Numbered from the stretch's first letter, positions 44,180 through 54,014 are shown. The stretch: 64,000 nt of DNA from JAWKWH01 sp041397625 (GCA_041397625.1 JAWKWH010000001.1:806001-870000); one strand, 5' to 3'. Notes: generated from the sequence alone by a model not told the origin. Numbers and translations are program-made.

Positions 44180-45337
44180 TCATTTCGACGCTTCGGCAAG
44201 AAGCCGGTTGATCAGCGTAAGAGTGGTTACCGCTCGGACGATGTTTGGATAATTCCGGTTGGCGAGGACCACGACGCCGATGTTTTCATCCGGCACCATC
44301 GCCACGTAGGCACCGAAGCCTTTGGTCGAGCCGGTCTTGTTCAGGAAAACAGGGCCGTTGAGAGGCCCGTTGCGAGCGGTAAGCGGGTGTGGCTTCGTGA
44401 TCATTTCGCCACCGTTGCCCGCTTCGAGCTGATCGGGCGTCACCGGCCAGCGGTATTCCTCCCAGATCATCGCCTGGGCATAATGTTCCGTATCGTAGCG
44501 GGCCTCACGGGTCTTCCTCAGGGCAGACGCCAAGTCCGGCGAAATCGCGACATTCCCCAGATGCGCATCGAGGAAACGCACCATGTCGGAGATCGAGGAT
44601 TTCACGCCGTAGGCTTCCGCACTGAGAATACCGGGATTGACGCGGACCGCGCGGTCGTCGGACCTCGAATAGCCGAAAGCGTAGTGCCGCATTGCCTCGC
44701 CGGGCACGGAGATATAGGTGCTTTCAAGGCCGAGTTCGGGCAGAAGACGGTCGTTCAACGCAATTTCGTATGCGCCGCCGTAATATTGACCCACAATCCG
44801 GCCGAGAAGGCCGATACTTATGTTCGAATAGGAGCGGACGGTTTTGGGATCTGCCGCAGGGGTCCAGTCCGCCAGCCAATCCGTGAGCTGTGAATCGCTG
44901 GTAATCACGTTGGGGACCTGCAGCGGCAGGCCGCCATTGGCGTGCGCGGCGAGGTCGTAGAGCGTGATCCGCTCGAAAGCGCTGCCTCGCAGTGCGGGCA
45001 TGACGTCTGCGACATTCTCATCGAGCGACAAGATGCCTTGCCGGTCGGCCAACGCCGCCAAGGTAACGTTGAACAGCTTGCTGACCGAGCCCAGTTCGAA
45101 AAGCGTGTCGGTGTCCACCGCGACGGCGGGAGCACGAGAGGCAACGCCTTCGGTAAAATAGTGTCGCTCTCCGTTCAGGCTCACCCCGATTGCGATACCG
45201 GGAATGGCAAACTCCCTGACGATCGGCCCGAAGACCTCCTCGGTGATTGCCGCAAACCGCTCTTCGGAAAGCGGCCCGGCATAGGCGGGAGCGGCGAACA
45301 TGGCCACTGCGAGCCCCAAGCATCGGAAGCTTTTCAT
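44180..45337 (-). CDS. Class C (AmpC-like) beta-lactamase family protein
   Basis: A 385-residue exported serine hydrolase with signal peptide MKSFRCLGLAVAMFAAPAYA. The three active-site motifs are in place: SVSK at residues 84-87, YSN at 170-172 and KTG at 334-336. Minus the 20-residue signal these become Ser64, Tyr150 and Lys314, almost the AmpC numbering. That makes a true class C beta-lactamase plausible, although esterases and penicillin-binding relatives share the fold. No ampR-type regulator adjoins it. It shares a strand with the CatB-like gene. Confidence 0.9.
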   Translation of the reverse strand: MKSFRCLGLAVAMFAAPAYAGPLSEERFAAITEEVFGPIVREFAIPGIAIGVSLNGERHYFTEGVASRAPAVAVDTDTLFELGSVSKLFNVTLAALADRQGILSLDENVADVMPALRGSAFERITLYDLAAHANGGLPLQVPNVITSDSQLTDWLADWTPAADPKTVRSYSNISIGLLGRIVGQYYGGAYEIALNDRLLPELGLESTYISVPGEAMRHYAFGYSRSDDRAVRVNPGILSAEAYGVKSSISDMVRFLDAHLGNVAISPDLASALRKTREARYDTEHYAQAMIWEEYRWPVTPDQLEAGNGGEMITKPHPLTARNGPLNGPVFLNKTGSTKGFGAYVAMVPDENIGVVVLANRNYPNIVRAVTTLTLINRLLAEASK

Positions 45338-45571
45338 CTCTTTGATTGTCCGTATCTGCGCGACAGGCGTTTCGTCGCCTGATATGCGCCATCAAATGGT
45401 GTGGAACCTCTCCTCTATCCCAAAGCGGCCGGCGCAACAAAGCGTCAATTCCGGACCGCTCATTTGAAAGATTTCACGGCTTGCGAATGGACGGGACCAA
45501 TATCCCCCGCGGCGCCTTTCGAGCTTTCGACGCCATAGGGGCGTCGACAAGCTGGCCGGGGTTACCGCAGA

Positions 45572-46624
45572 TCAAAGCAGCACGAGAACAAGGCTGAGCG
45601 CCGAGATCTGAACCGATGCCAGAGCCCCCAATGCCAATGGCCTCAGACCTTTGACCCTCAATTGCCTGATGTCGGTTTCCAGCCCCATCGCCGACAATGC
45701 GACCGCTAGAAGAAAACCGGTGATCGCGGCCACTGCGCCGTGAAGCTCCGGCGGAAGAGCAAAAAAACTGTTCAGGACAATCACGGCTAGAAAACCGAAC
45801 ACGAACCAGGGAACCGGCGCCTTGCCGGCATTGGTTCGGTCGGCGCGGGTCTGCATCGCGATCAGGCCCAGAACGAGAATCAACGGAGCCAGCAAGATCA
45901 CTCTGCCGAGCTTGACGATCGTTCCTGTCTGACCTGCCGCGTCGCCGCCCTGGAATGCGGCTGCGACAACCTGGGCGACTTCATGAATGCTGGCTCCCAC
46001 CCAGAAACCATAAGCATCCGCGTCCATGCCGATACCTGTCCCTATGAGCGGCGCGAGTAGCATGGATATCGACCCAAACACCGTAACGCAGCCGATCGCA
46101 TAGGCGACGTCCTCATCACGCGCGCGCGTCACCGTGTTCGTGGCAATGACTGCGGACGCGCCGCAGACCGAGGTTCCCGCCGCAATCAATTCCGCAAGCT
46201 TACGGTCCACACCGAGCAGCTTGCCGATCCATTTTGTGAAGACGAAGGTCGCGACCAGTATCACGACAATGGATACGATCCCTCTCCCTCCGACCGACAC
46301 GATCTGCGTGAGCGTTAACTGGAACCCCAGCAGAATAACGCCGATGCGCAGGATTCTCTTCAGCGAGAACGCAACACCGGGCCGTATTGCCTCTACCGGA
46401 CCGACGGTGTTGCGAAATGCCATGCCGAGCACCATGGAAACGACCAGAGGGCTGAGCGCCGCAAGTCCGGATAGATGCTGAAAGGCGGTCCCCAAACAGG
46501 CGATTCCAATCGTCAGCGCCAATCCCGGAGCGAGGTGGGACGCTGCAAGAAGGAATCTGCTGTTGCCGCCATCCACGGCACAGTGGCTTGCCGCCAAACT
46601 CTTTTCGATCAGCTTTGTCCGCAT
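45572..46624 (-). CDS. YeiH-type putative sulfate exporter
   Basis: A 350-residue membrane protein with ten or eleven hydrophobic segments. GVILLGFQLTLTQIVSVGGRG, AAGTSVCGASAVIATNTVTRARDEDVAYAI and FWVGASIHEVAQVVAAAF are signatures of the YeiH family. A sulfate/sulfite-export role is proposed in the literature but weakly supported. The start is the ATG at 46624, divergent from a LysR regulator as in the yeiE-yeiH pair of enteric bacteria. Confidence 0.88.
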   Translation of the reverse strand: MRTKLIEKSLAASHCAVDGGNSRFLLAASHLAPGLALTIGIACLGTAFQHLSGLAALSPLVVSMVLGMAFRNTVGPVEAIRPGVAFSLKRILRIGVILLGFQLTLTQIVSVGGRGIVSIVVILVATFVFTKWIGKLLGVDRKLAELIAAGTSVCGASAVIATNTVTRARDEDVAYAIGCVTVFGSISMLLAPLIGTGIGMDADAYGFWVGASIHEVAQVVAAAFQGGDAAGQTGTIVKLGRVILLAPLILVLGLIAMQTRADRTNAGKAPVPWFVFGFLAVIVLNSFFALPPELHGAVAAITGFLLAVALSAMGLETDIRQLRVKGLRPLALGALASVQISALSLVLVLL

Positions 46625-46663
46625 TCCACGCCTCCGTGCGCCGACAAAGATATGATTGCTTTC

Positions 46664-46687
46664 AATTAATCGATCTACTAGATAATT
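46664..46687. promoter_or_regulatory. Candidate LysR binding site between yeiH-like and lysR genes
   Basis: AATTA at 46664-46668 and TAATT at 46683-46687 form a perfect inverted repeat around 14 bases in a short A+T-rich divergent promoter region. The dyad spacing fits LysR-type sites. Confidence 0.45.
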
Positions 46688-46723
46688 TTTCTGAAAATGA
46701 TCGATTCTAACGATTGATTTGCG

Positions 46724-47650
46724 ATGACACTCGAGCAACTCCGTATCTTCCTGGCAGTGGCGGAAAGGCGGCATGTCACTCGCGCCTCCATAGCGCTCAA
46801 CCTGTCGCAATCTGCGGTCAGCGCCTCCATCGCCGCTCTCCAGGAACGGCATGGCGTGAAGCTCTTCGAGCGTGTCGGACGACGTATCAAGCTGACCGAT
46901 GCCGGCGAACGATTTCTCAAGGAAGCCCACGCCGTGATGTCCCGCGCCGAAACTGCGGAGCTCTTTTTGGAGGACCTTGCTCAGGAAACGCGCGGACGTT
47001 TGCGCATTTACGCCAGCCAGACGGTCGCGAGCTATTGGCTGCCGGCCAGACTGGTAAGATTGCACGACGCCAATCCGGGAATAGAGCTTTGCCTGACGGT
47101 CGGAAACACCGCGCAGGTTGCCGGCGCGGTGACGGAAGGCTCGGCCGATATCGGCCTCATCGAGGGAGAGATCGTTCAACGGGGTCTGGAAGTCCAGATC
47201 GTTGCGCATGACGAACTGGTGATGGTCGTGGCGCCTCACCATCCCCTGGCCAAGCACAGCAGAGTTGCCCTGACCACCTGCCCCAAGCAGAGTTGGATAC
47301 TGAGAGAGCCCGGCTCCGGCACTCGTTCAGAATTCGCAAAATACCTCGAACGGGCCGGCTACTCCCTTGCCGACCTGAACGTCGTCATGGAACTGCCATC
47401 AAACGAAGCGGCGCTTGCGGCGGTCGCCGCTGGAAACCATGTCAGCGTGCTTTCCCGGCGTGCCGCGGAAGGTGCATCTGCAAGCGGTCGCGTTCATCTT
47501 CTCCGTATCGGGGAAATGAAGCGCGTATTCTCGGTGCTGATACATCCCGACCGCCACCGTACACGGTCGGTGGCCGCCATGCTCCAAATCCTGTCGAACC
47601 CACACTCAGGCGATGTTTCGAACGTCACCGGGAAGCAAGCGCCGCAATAG
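46724..47650 (+). CDS. LysR family transcriptional regulator (YeiE-like)
   Basis: A 308-residue protein. MTLEQLRIFLAVAERRHVTRASIALNLSQSAVSASIAALQERHGVKLFERVGRRIKLT is the canonical LysR winged helix. The effector domain follows with LRIYASQTVASYWLPARL and DIGLIEGE. It is divergent from the YeiH-like gene and probably controls it. The inducer is unknown. It is convergent with hyuA, with 45 bases between their stops. Confidence 0.94.
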   Translation: MTLEQLRIFLAVAERRHVTRASIALNLSQSAVSASIAALQERHGVKLFERVGRRIKLTDAGERFLKEAHAVMSRAETAELFLEDLAQETRGRLRIYASQTVASYWLPARLVRLHDANPGIELCLTVGNTAQVAGAVTEGSADIGLIEGEIVQRGLEVQIVAHDELVMVVAPHHPLAKHSRVALTTCPKQSWILREPGSGTRSEFAKYLERAGYSLADLNVVMELPSNEAALAAVAAGNHVSVLSRRAAEGASASGRVHLLRIGEMKRVFSVLIHPDRHRTRSVAAMLQILSNPHSGDVSNVTGKQAPQ

Positions 47651-47695
47651 CCGCATTGCCGGAAAGGTTCCTCCCGACCGGTTCAATTCCGCGGG

Positions 47696-49798
47696 TTATG
47701 CTGCAAGCTTGTTCCTCGATTCTGTCCGCTTGGACTGGCACAGCAACGCGCCCGAGAGGTGGACCTCTATTTCCCATCCAGGAGGGACGACAGTCGTACC
47801 GCCAAACTCCTCGATGACAGCAGGACCGGAGATATGGGGACCAGACGGCAGCTTGTTGCGGAAATACACCGGGCAATCGTGCCAAGCATCGCCGAACCAG
47901 ACCTGACGGTTCTCCAGCAACATGTCGCTGTCATCCTCCGATCTCGATTTTCCGATGTCCACGAGATCCAAATCCCTCGAGCCTTCATCCGAACCACGTG
48001 CCGATATCCTCATTGCCGTCACCTCGACGTCGTTGTCCTCGTCGGCATATCCGAACGTCTCTTCGTGACGCCTGGCGAACTTTGCGCGCAGTTCGCCAAA
48101 GTCGTCCTTCCACGGATTCCAGTCGACAGGGAGCGTAAAGGACTGGCCCGCATACCGCGCGTCGACGCTGAAGGACATCGATCGAAAATCCTGGGGGACC
48201 GACTCACTGCCGAGATAGTCGTTACCCATCCGCATGAGCTGATCGGCAATGTCGCGAGCGTCTTCGATGGTCTGCTCCGAAATACGCCCGTTCCAGGGCA
48301 GGACAAAATCGCGCCGGTACTCTGCCATGATCTGGCCGAGAGCCGAGAAATGCCCGGGGAACAGCGGTACGACAACGGTATTGATGCCGAGTTCATCTGC
48401 GACAAACAGCGCATGCATCGCGCCGGCGCCGCCAAACGCGACAAGCGCGAAGTCCCGCGGATCAAAGCCCCGATAGACCGATACCTCGCGAACCGCTCCG
48501 CTCATCTTGGCGATCGAAATATCGAAAGCCGCCGAGGCCAAATCGGTGATCTGGGACGTGTCGCCACCCATCTCTGCAATGATCTTCTCAAACGCACGCA
48601 CCGATCGCTCGCGCGATAATTTCAGCTCGCCTGCGATTGGCCTGCGGGTCGAGAGCCGCCCGAGTATGAGGTTGGCATCCGAAACGGTGGGCAGTTCGCC
48701 CCCTCTACCGTAGCACGCCGGGCCCGGAAAAGCGCCGGCGCTCCGCGGTCCCACCGCAATTGTCTTGTCATTATTGAGGTAGATGAGGCTGCCGCCGCCG
48801 GCACCAATGGTATGGATGTCGAATTGCGGCACCCGAAGCGGATAGGAGTGCAGCCTGTTGTCGAATGACATTCTCGGCTCGAGGTCCCTTGCCAGCAACA
48901 CATCCGTACTCGTACCACCCATATCGAAGGTGATGATGTTCCGGATTCCGATGAGGTCGCACAGCTTGACTGATGCCGTAACGCCACCGACAGGTCCCGA
49001 CAGGAATGTGCCTACCGAAAAGCCGCGCGCCCGTTCAAGCGACATCGCACCACCGTTGGAACCCATGATATCGACCGATGCCTCAATTCCACGATCGGTA
49101 AGCGCATTGTCGACACGATCCAGATAAGACACCATGCCAGGTGTAAGGTAGGCATTGACCGCCGCGGTCGACATACGCTCGAACTCGCCGCGCTCGCGGA
49201 CCAGCCTCGAGGACACGCTTACCGGCACGTCGCCGAGAACGCTCTCAAGAATCTCCGCTATTTCCTCTTCGTGCTTGGGATTGACGTGAGAGTTGATGAG
49301 GCAGACGGCGACGGCCTCGTACCCCTTCTCCTTGAGCGTCAATGCCAGCGCGCGAACGGCGTCCGGATCGACACCGACCAGCGGCACGCCGTCGGCACCC
49401 ATCCGTTCGTCGACCTCGTAGCGATGTGTACGGCCCACAAGCGGTTCGTTGCGAACGAACTTCATGTCGAAAAGACCGCCGACCAGTCGCTTCGTCTTGC
49501 CGATCTCCAACGCGTCGCGGAACCCCTTGGTCGTCACCAGGCCGCAATGGGCGCCGGCCCCCTCAAGCAGGACATTGGTGGCGACCGTTGTCCCGTGCGC
49601 GAAACGAATGATCTCGTCGGGATTGACTTTGAGGATGTCTATCGATCCCAATACACCTTCCCATTGCTTGCCCGGGGTCGACGGTACCTTGGCAAAAGTG
49701 AAGGTCTTCTCCTGAAGATCGTAACCGATCACGTCGGTAAAGGTTCCTCCGACGTCCACACCGATAATGTTCTTCTTTTCCAAGTGATTCTCGTTCAT
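47696..49798 (-). CDS. hyuA: Hydantoinase/oxoprolinase A subunit (HyuA)
   Basis: A 700-residue ATP-dependent subunit. The ASKHA-type phosphate loop IIGVDVGGTFTDVIGYD is at the N-terminus, with FAHGTTVATNVLLEGAGAHCGLVTTKGF and DMGGTSTDVLLARD as the second phosphate-binding loop. It pairs with HyuB to open hydantoins or 5-oxoproline with ATP, or to carboxylate ketones in related enzymes. The ATG at 49798 is five bases past the hyuB stop; ATGs at 49813 and 49825 overlap hyuB. Confidence 0.93.
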   Translation of the reverse strand: MNENHLEKKNIIGVDVGGTFTDVIGYDLQEKTFTFAKVPSTPGKQWEGVLGSIDILKVNPDEIIRFAHGTTVATNVLLEGAGAHCGLVTTKGFRDALEIGKTKRLVGGLFDMKFVRNEPLVGRTHRYEVDERMGADGVPLVGVDPDAVRALALTLKEKGYEAVAVCLINSHVNPKHEEEIAEILESVLGDVPVSVSSRLVRERGEFERMSTAAVNAYLTPGMVSYLDRVDNALTDRGIEASVDIMGSNGGAMSLERARGFSVGTFLSGPVGGVTASVKLCDLIGIRNIITFDMGGTSTDVLLARDLEPRMSFDNRLHSYPLRVPQFDIHTIGAGGGSLIYLNNDKTIAVGPRSAGAFPGPACYGRGGELPTVSDANLILGRLSTRRPIAGELKLSRERSVRAFEKIIAEMGGDTSQITDLASAAFDISIAKMSGAVREVSVYRGFDPRDFALVAFGGAGAMHALFVADELGINTVVVPLFPGHFSALGQIMAEYRRDFVLPWNGRISEQTIEDARDIADQLMRMGNDYLGSESVPQDFRSMSFSVDARYAGQSFTLPVDWNPWKDDFGELRAKFARRHEETFGYADEDNDVEVTAMRISARGSDEGSRDLDLVDIGKSRSEDDSDMLLENRQVWFGDAWHDCPVYFRNKLPSGPHISGPAVIEEFGGTTVVPPGWEIEVHLSGALLCQSKRTESRNKLAA

Positions 49799-49802
49799 CT
49801 TG

Positions 49803-51812
49803 TTACGCACCATATCGAATTTCACGAATCTCCACCTGGCTCCCAGCTTCGCCGTGAAACAGGGTCAGCATGTCCGAATCGACGCCGATCGTGCCGTCGC
49901 ATGACGGATTGATCGCAGTCCAACCTCTGACTGGAATTCCATCACCGGATACCAGTTCAATCAGTTGGCCAGGCTTAAGCGAATTGCCGGCCAACATCCG
50001 TTCGGAGAACCTGAACATTCGTTTCCGGACGCCGGAGTACTGATCGTCGACAACCGCAAGCGGCGCGAACATTCGCGCTTCGCGAATTGTTCTTCGAAGC
50101 GCTTCGGACGCCTCCTGGTCGACACCGTCGTTGGTTAGAATGGCACCGTATCTGGCTTTTGCCTGCTCGCGGGAGAGGTATCCTCTCTCGCAATCCTTCT
50201 CGATCAGGGCATAGTCGCGATCCAGCGGATCGCCGAACCCGCCGCCACCGGCGGTCTCGATCCGCACCACATCATTTGCCTTCAGGGCAAAACCCGACAC
50301 TTTCCCGGGCACCGGCGAAGTGGTGACGGTCTCGCCGTCCCGCAAAACGGTGAATGCATTGGGATAGCCGCTTTTCCCGCCGGCCACCCCATAGGGTGGA
50401 ATGACATTCTTGTCGGACAGGACGGAAAGCTTGGCGTCCTCGCAGAGAATGCGCAGGTCGCGTCTCAGACCGAAGCCGCTACGATATTCTCCATCACCGC
50501 AGCATCCCTCACGAATCTCGTTGCACTCGACACGCAACGGGAACATGCTTTCGATCACCTCCACGGATTGGATCGAATTGAAATCTCCCTCGGTATAGGC
50601 GCGACAGGCATTGTTGCCATCGTTGGAATTGGTCGCCCCTGTGCCGCCAGCAGGATATTCGTAGTAGAGGAAGGTCTCGTTGCTCTTGGATTGCGGACCC
50701 GAAATGTAGATGTGGTTGCCGCCGCCCTTGAGGTCTCCCACTTTCTTGTCCGGCATCGCCTGTCCCATGGCAAACGCGACCAGCGCATCCAACATGGCCT
50801 TCACTTCCACGGACCCACCACAGGGCACCGGCGGTACCGCATTGATGAACGTACCTCGGGGCGCGCGGACTTCGATCGGCTTGAATGTGCCATGGTTCAT
50901 CGGGCTGTGGGGATCCAGAAAGGCCTTGATGATGGTTCCGCTGGAATTAATGGCCATTGCGGGCCCGACATTGGTCGGACCATCGGTTTGTGGAGAGGCT
51001 TCCCAGAAATCCACGATGATGCTGTTATCGGTTATCTCCAGGCAGAGTTTTGCAATCAGCGGCTCGGCCACATGCCCGTTGCTTTCGACGTAGCCCTCGG
51101 CGTAGAACTTTCCCTTGTTGGGGCAAGCGGCGATCTTGTCGCGCATAACCTGCTCGGAACGCTCGATCAGCGTCTGGGTGCCGTCGAGCATCGTCCTGAG
51201 ACCGAAACGGGCCAACAGCCTCTTTGTGTGCTCCTCAGCCTTTCGGCTCGCGCCGAGCATCGTGTTGAAGTCGCCCTTCCGCTCGGATTCGGTACGCATG
51301 TTGTTGAATAGAAGCTGGAGGATTTCCTCGTTCATGACGCCCTTGCTGCAAATCCGGATGGGCGCAATTCTAATTCCCTCCTGGAAAATCTCGGTTGCCC
51401 GCCCCGACAGGCTGCCGGGCAGCATGCCGCCGACATCTCCCCAATGGCATCGGATGGCGACGAAGAGCGACAACTCGCCTTCGAAAAACACCGGGGTGAG
51501 CATCAGGATGTCATTGAGATGTGTTCCGCCGCTATAGGGATCGTTGTGCAGGAACACATCGCCTTCGCTGATGGAATCCCTATACTTCTCCAGCACCGCC
51601 CTGGCGGAAAAGGGAACGCAGAAAATATGGATGGGGTTGTCGTCGAGCGACTGCGCGATCAGGTTCCCGTGCTTGTCCAGCAGACCGCATGAGAAGTCGT
51701 GCCCCTCATAAATGATCGACGAATAGGATGCATAGATAATATTCGCACGCATCTCGCCAACAACAGATATAAGTGATTCCCTGATAAGCTCCAGTTCACC
51801 CACTTTGCTCAT
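49803..51812 (-). CDS. hyuB: Hydantoinase/oxoprolinase B subunit (HyuB)
   Basis: A 669-residue HyuB protein. ELELIRESLISVVGEMRANIIYASYSSIIYEGHDFSCGLLD, VFLHNDPYSGGTHLNDILMLTPVF and CHWGDVGGMLPGS are strongly conserved in the family; the Asp/His-rich segments probably hold the metal. RIETAGGGGFGDPLDRDY near the C-terminus is also typical. It forms the catalytic partner of HyuA. It lies 38 bases after the enolase-superfamily gene and is four bases before hyuA, in one likely operon with gntR. Confidence 0.94.
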   Translation of the reverse strand: MSKVGELELIRESLISVVGEMRANIIYASYSSIIYEGHDFSCGLLDKHGNLIAQSLDDNPIHIFCVPFSARAVLEKYRDSISEGDVFLHNDPYSGGTHLNDILMLTPVFFEGELSLFVAIRCHWGDVGGMLPGSLSGRATEIFQEGIRIAPIRICSKGVMNEEILQLLFNNMRTESERKGDFNTMLGASRKAEEHTKRLLARFGLRTMLDGTQTLIERSEQVMRDKIAACPNKGKFYAEGYVESNGHVAEPLIAKLCLEITDNSIIVDFWEASPQTDGPTNVGPAMAINSSGTIIKAFLDPHSPMNHGTFKPIEVRAPRGTFINAVPPVPCGGSVEVKAMLDALVAFAMGQAMPDKKVGDLKGGGNHIYISGPQSKSNETFLYYEYPAGGTGATNSNDGNNACRAYTEGDFNSIQSVEVIESMFPLRVECNEIREGCCGDGEYRSGFGLRRDLRILCEDAKLSVLSDKNVIPPYGVAGGKSGYPNAFTVLRDGETVTTSPVPGKVSGFALKANDVVRIETAGGGGFGDPLDRDYALIEKDCERGYLSREQAKARYGAILTNDGVDQEASEALRRTIREARMFAPLAVVDDQYSGVRKRMFRFSERMLAGNSLKPGQLIELVSGDGIPVRGWTAINPSCDGTIGVDSDMLTLFHGEAGSQVEIREIRYGA

Positions 51813-51850
51813 AGCACCACCCGTTATTACCTCTGTGAAATGGAGACGGT

Positions 51851-53008
51851 TTACGCAGGTATCTTTTCGTAGACGTTGGAAAGCGTCCTCAGCGGATACT
51901 GCCGATACCCATATTCAAGTATCTTTTCCTCGTTCATGGAGATTCCGAGACCGGGCTTCTCCGGAAGAACGATATAGCCATTCTCCACCGTCAGGCTTTC
52001 GGTCGTCAGATCCCGACCCAGCTGCTCGAACGGGAGAAAATATTCCGTAATCAGGAAGTTCGGCATGGTAGCCGCTGCCTGAACCGTAGCGGCGAGCGCC
52101 AGCGTCGTGGAATTGTAGTTGTGCGGCGCGATCGCTACGAAATGGGGCTCGGCCATGGCTGAAATCTCCTTCAGCTCCAGAACGCCGCCAACATTGGCGA
52201 CATCTGGATTCAGGATGTCGGCCACCCTTGCCTCCAGGAGCGGACGAAACTCCGATTTCGTGTAGACGGCCTCGCCGACGACCAGCGGAACATTGACCTT
52301 CGCCCGAACCTCCTTCATCGCTTCGATGTTGTGTGGCGGGCACGGTTCCTCAAACCAGAAGATGCCGTGCTCACGGTAGCGATCGGCAAGCTCGACCGCG
52401 TGCATCGGCGCCAGCCGGCGGTGATTGTCGATCAGAAGATCGACATCCTTGCCGACCGCACTGCGGATTTCCTTGAGAATGCTGGCGGCGCTTTCGATAT
52501 GCTCCTTCGGCACGAAGGTGCGCCAAGGCTTCGGCATCGGGTCAAACTTCAGCGCCGTGAAGCCTTGGGCAACGACCTTCTCGGCAGCCCTGGCAAAGTC
52601 CGACGGCGAGGAAAGCCCGTAACTCCAGCCATTGGCATAAATCCGAATCTTTTCTCGGCATGCACCGCCAAGCAGGTTGTATACTGGCTGGCCGGTGATC
52701 TTTCCGACCACATCCCACATCGCCTGCTCAATACCGCTCAGTGCGGAGTAGAATTCGAGCGAGCCGCGGCGCTGTGCGTATTCGTCAAAGGCGATCTGCG
52801 TGAATTCCTTGATACGGAAGGGATTCCGACCGACAAGATACCGCTTCAACTCTTCAACATGCGAGGCGAACGTTTGGTCCCGATCATATTGCGTGTAGGA
52901 TTCACCCCAACCTGAAATACCTTCGTCAGTCTCGACTTTAATAAACAGAAGGTTCTTCCGCCATCTTGCGTGTACTAAATAGCATTTAATATCAATGATT
53001 TTTACCAT
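51851..53008 (-). CDS. Enolase-superfamily sugar acid dehydratase (galactonate dehydratase-like)
   Basis: A 385-residue mandelate racemase/muconate lactonising enzyme family protein. Metal ligands are visible at Asp194 (LLIDNH), Glu220 (FWFEEP) and Glu246 (VVGEAVY). His196 and His296 (IAPHNYNS) match the two catalytic histidines of E. coli D-galactonate dehydratase, all shifted by the same 11 residues (Asp183, Glu209, Glu235, His185, His285). This suggests an acid-sugar dehydratase with a full active site, but the actual sugar is not known. The start ATG at 53008 is preferred over 53020. Next in the operon after gntR. Confidence 0.88.
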   Translation of the reverse strand: MVKIIDIKCYLVHARWRKNLLFIKVETDEGISGWGESYTQYDRDQTFASHVEELKRYLVGRNPFRIKEFTQIAFDEYAQRRGSLEFYSALSGIEQAMWDVVGKITGQPVYNLLGGACREKIRIYANGWSYGLSSPSDFARAAEKVVAQGFTALKFDPMPKPWRTFVPKEHIESAASILKEIRSAVGKDVDLLIDNHRRLAPMHAVELADRYREHGIFWFEEPCPPHNIEAMKEVRAKVNVPLVVGEAVYTKSEFRPLLEARVADILNPDVANVGGVLELKEISAMAEPHFVAIAPHNYNSTTLALAATVQAAATMPNFLITEYFLPFEQLGRDLTTESLTVENGYIVLPEKPGLGISMNEEKILEYGYRQYPLRTLSNVYEKIPA

Positions 53009-53028
53009 TTCTCGCTCCATGCATATCG

Positions 53029-53736
53029 CTATTTCACATCGTTGCTCTCGATCGAGGCAAGGAACCTGTCCCTTCCGCGCACGATGTGGTTTTCAAACAG
53101 TCGCCCGGCCGTCTCTGCGTCCCTGGAGCAGATGGCGTTGAGCACATCATGGTGCTCACTATTGGAGACCTTGATTCCACCGCCGGACCGCAGTCCGCGC
53201 AAACGGAACAGGCGCAATTCCTTCCCCAGATCGGTATCCAGCTTGGCCAGCTTCTTGTTGCCGCTGATGTCGAAGATCTTTTGGTGCAGTTGCAGATTAA
53301 GTTTCAGATAAGCTTCGGCATCCTCCTCATCGGCAACCTCCTGCAGTTCCGCAACGAGGTCCTGGAGAGCGGAGATCTCACTTTCGCTGATTCGCCGCGC
53401 GGCTTCGTACGCCGCAAGACGCCCGAGCGCCGCTCGAATGTTGAAGATCTCGATGACCTGGCCGAGGTTAACGCGCCTTACAAAAACGCCTCGATTATTG
53501 ATGATCTCGACGAGACCTGCCTGCTCAAGCGCGCGCGATGCTTCCCTAATCGGCGCGCGACTAACCGAATACCTTTCCGCCAATGCTTTTTCGTTGATCT
53601 TATCGCCGGCGTTCAACTTGTTTGAGAAGATGAGTCGCTCGATCTCCTCCCGAATTACATCTGTCAATGAACGCTCACGTATAAGGGTCAGATGAGACTG
53701 CGGTTCATTTTCGATGTTACGATCGATAGTTTCCAT
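53029..53736 (-). CDS. GntR family regulator (FCD domain) of the catabolic cluster
   Basis: A 235-residue protein. INEKALAERYSVSRAPIREASRALEQAGLVEIINNRGVFVRRV is the winged HTH, and a helical FCD domain follows (FNIRAALGRLAAYEAARR, LNLQLHQKIFD, EHHDVLNAICSRDAETAGRLFENHI) with the usual Asp/His metal-site pattern. The ATG at 53736 is chosen because the upstream frame extends across the operator. A palindrome 14 bases before the start, and two like it at other promoters, point to autoregulation and control of neighbours. First gene of the gntR-enolase-hyuB-hyuA run. Confidence 0.92.
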   Translation of the reverse strand: METIDRNIENEPQSHLTLIRERSLTDVIREEIERLIFSNKLNAGDKINEKALAERYSVSRAPIREASRALEQAGLVEIINNRGVFVRRVNLGQVIEIFNIRAALGRLAAYEAARRISESEISALQDLVAELQEVADEEDAEAYLKLNLQLHQKIFDISGNKKLAKLDTDLGKELRLFRLRGLRSGGGIKVSNSEHHDVLNAICSRDAETAGRLFENHIVRGRDRFLASIESNDVK

Positions 53737-53749
53737 TATATTCACTCCA

Positions 53750-53766
53750 ATGCCGATTGTCGGCAT
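53750..53766. promoter_or_regulatory. GntR operator site 1 (before gntR)
   Basis: A perfect 17-bp palindrome: ATGCCGA (53750-53756), TTG, TCGGCAT (53760-53766). It lies 14 bases upstream of the gntR ATG on the minus strand and fits a site for autorepression. Confidence 0.7.
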
Positions 53767-53947
53767 AGACATCGCCCAATTCAGCCCGGATTGCAATATC
53801 CGCAACCGGGGCGAGCCGGATCGATCGCATCCCAATCAAGTCGGCGATTCGCACTCCATCCCGGAGACGAAACCGGTCGCTTGCAGCCGGGAAACTTTCC
53901 AAACCTTCAGCATGGCATTTGGATCGATATGATCGCAACGGTATCGA

Positions 53948-53982
53948 CTTGACATTTTGCCGATTGTCGGCAATATGTCAAG
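53948..53982. promoter_or_regulatory. GntR operator site 2 (extended 35-bp palindrome with promoter)
   Basis: The core TTGCCGATTGTCGGCAA (53957-53973) is a perfect palindrome and is flanked on both sides by CTTGACA/TGTCAAG at symmetric positions, so the dyad spans 35 bp. The left TTGACA (53949-53954) is a consensus -35, with AATATG 17 bases further as a possible -10, and the core lies between them. On the other strand the same TTGACA points toward gntR. This could serve both divergent genes. Confidence 0.72.
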
Positions 53983-54014
53983 TCCCAATGACGGGAGTGA
54001 GTACGGAAGGTTTC

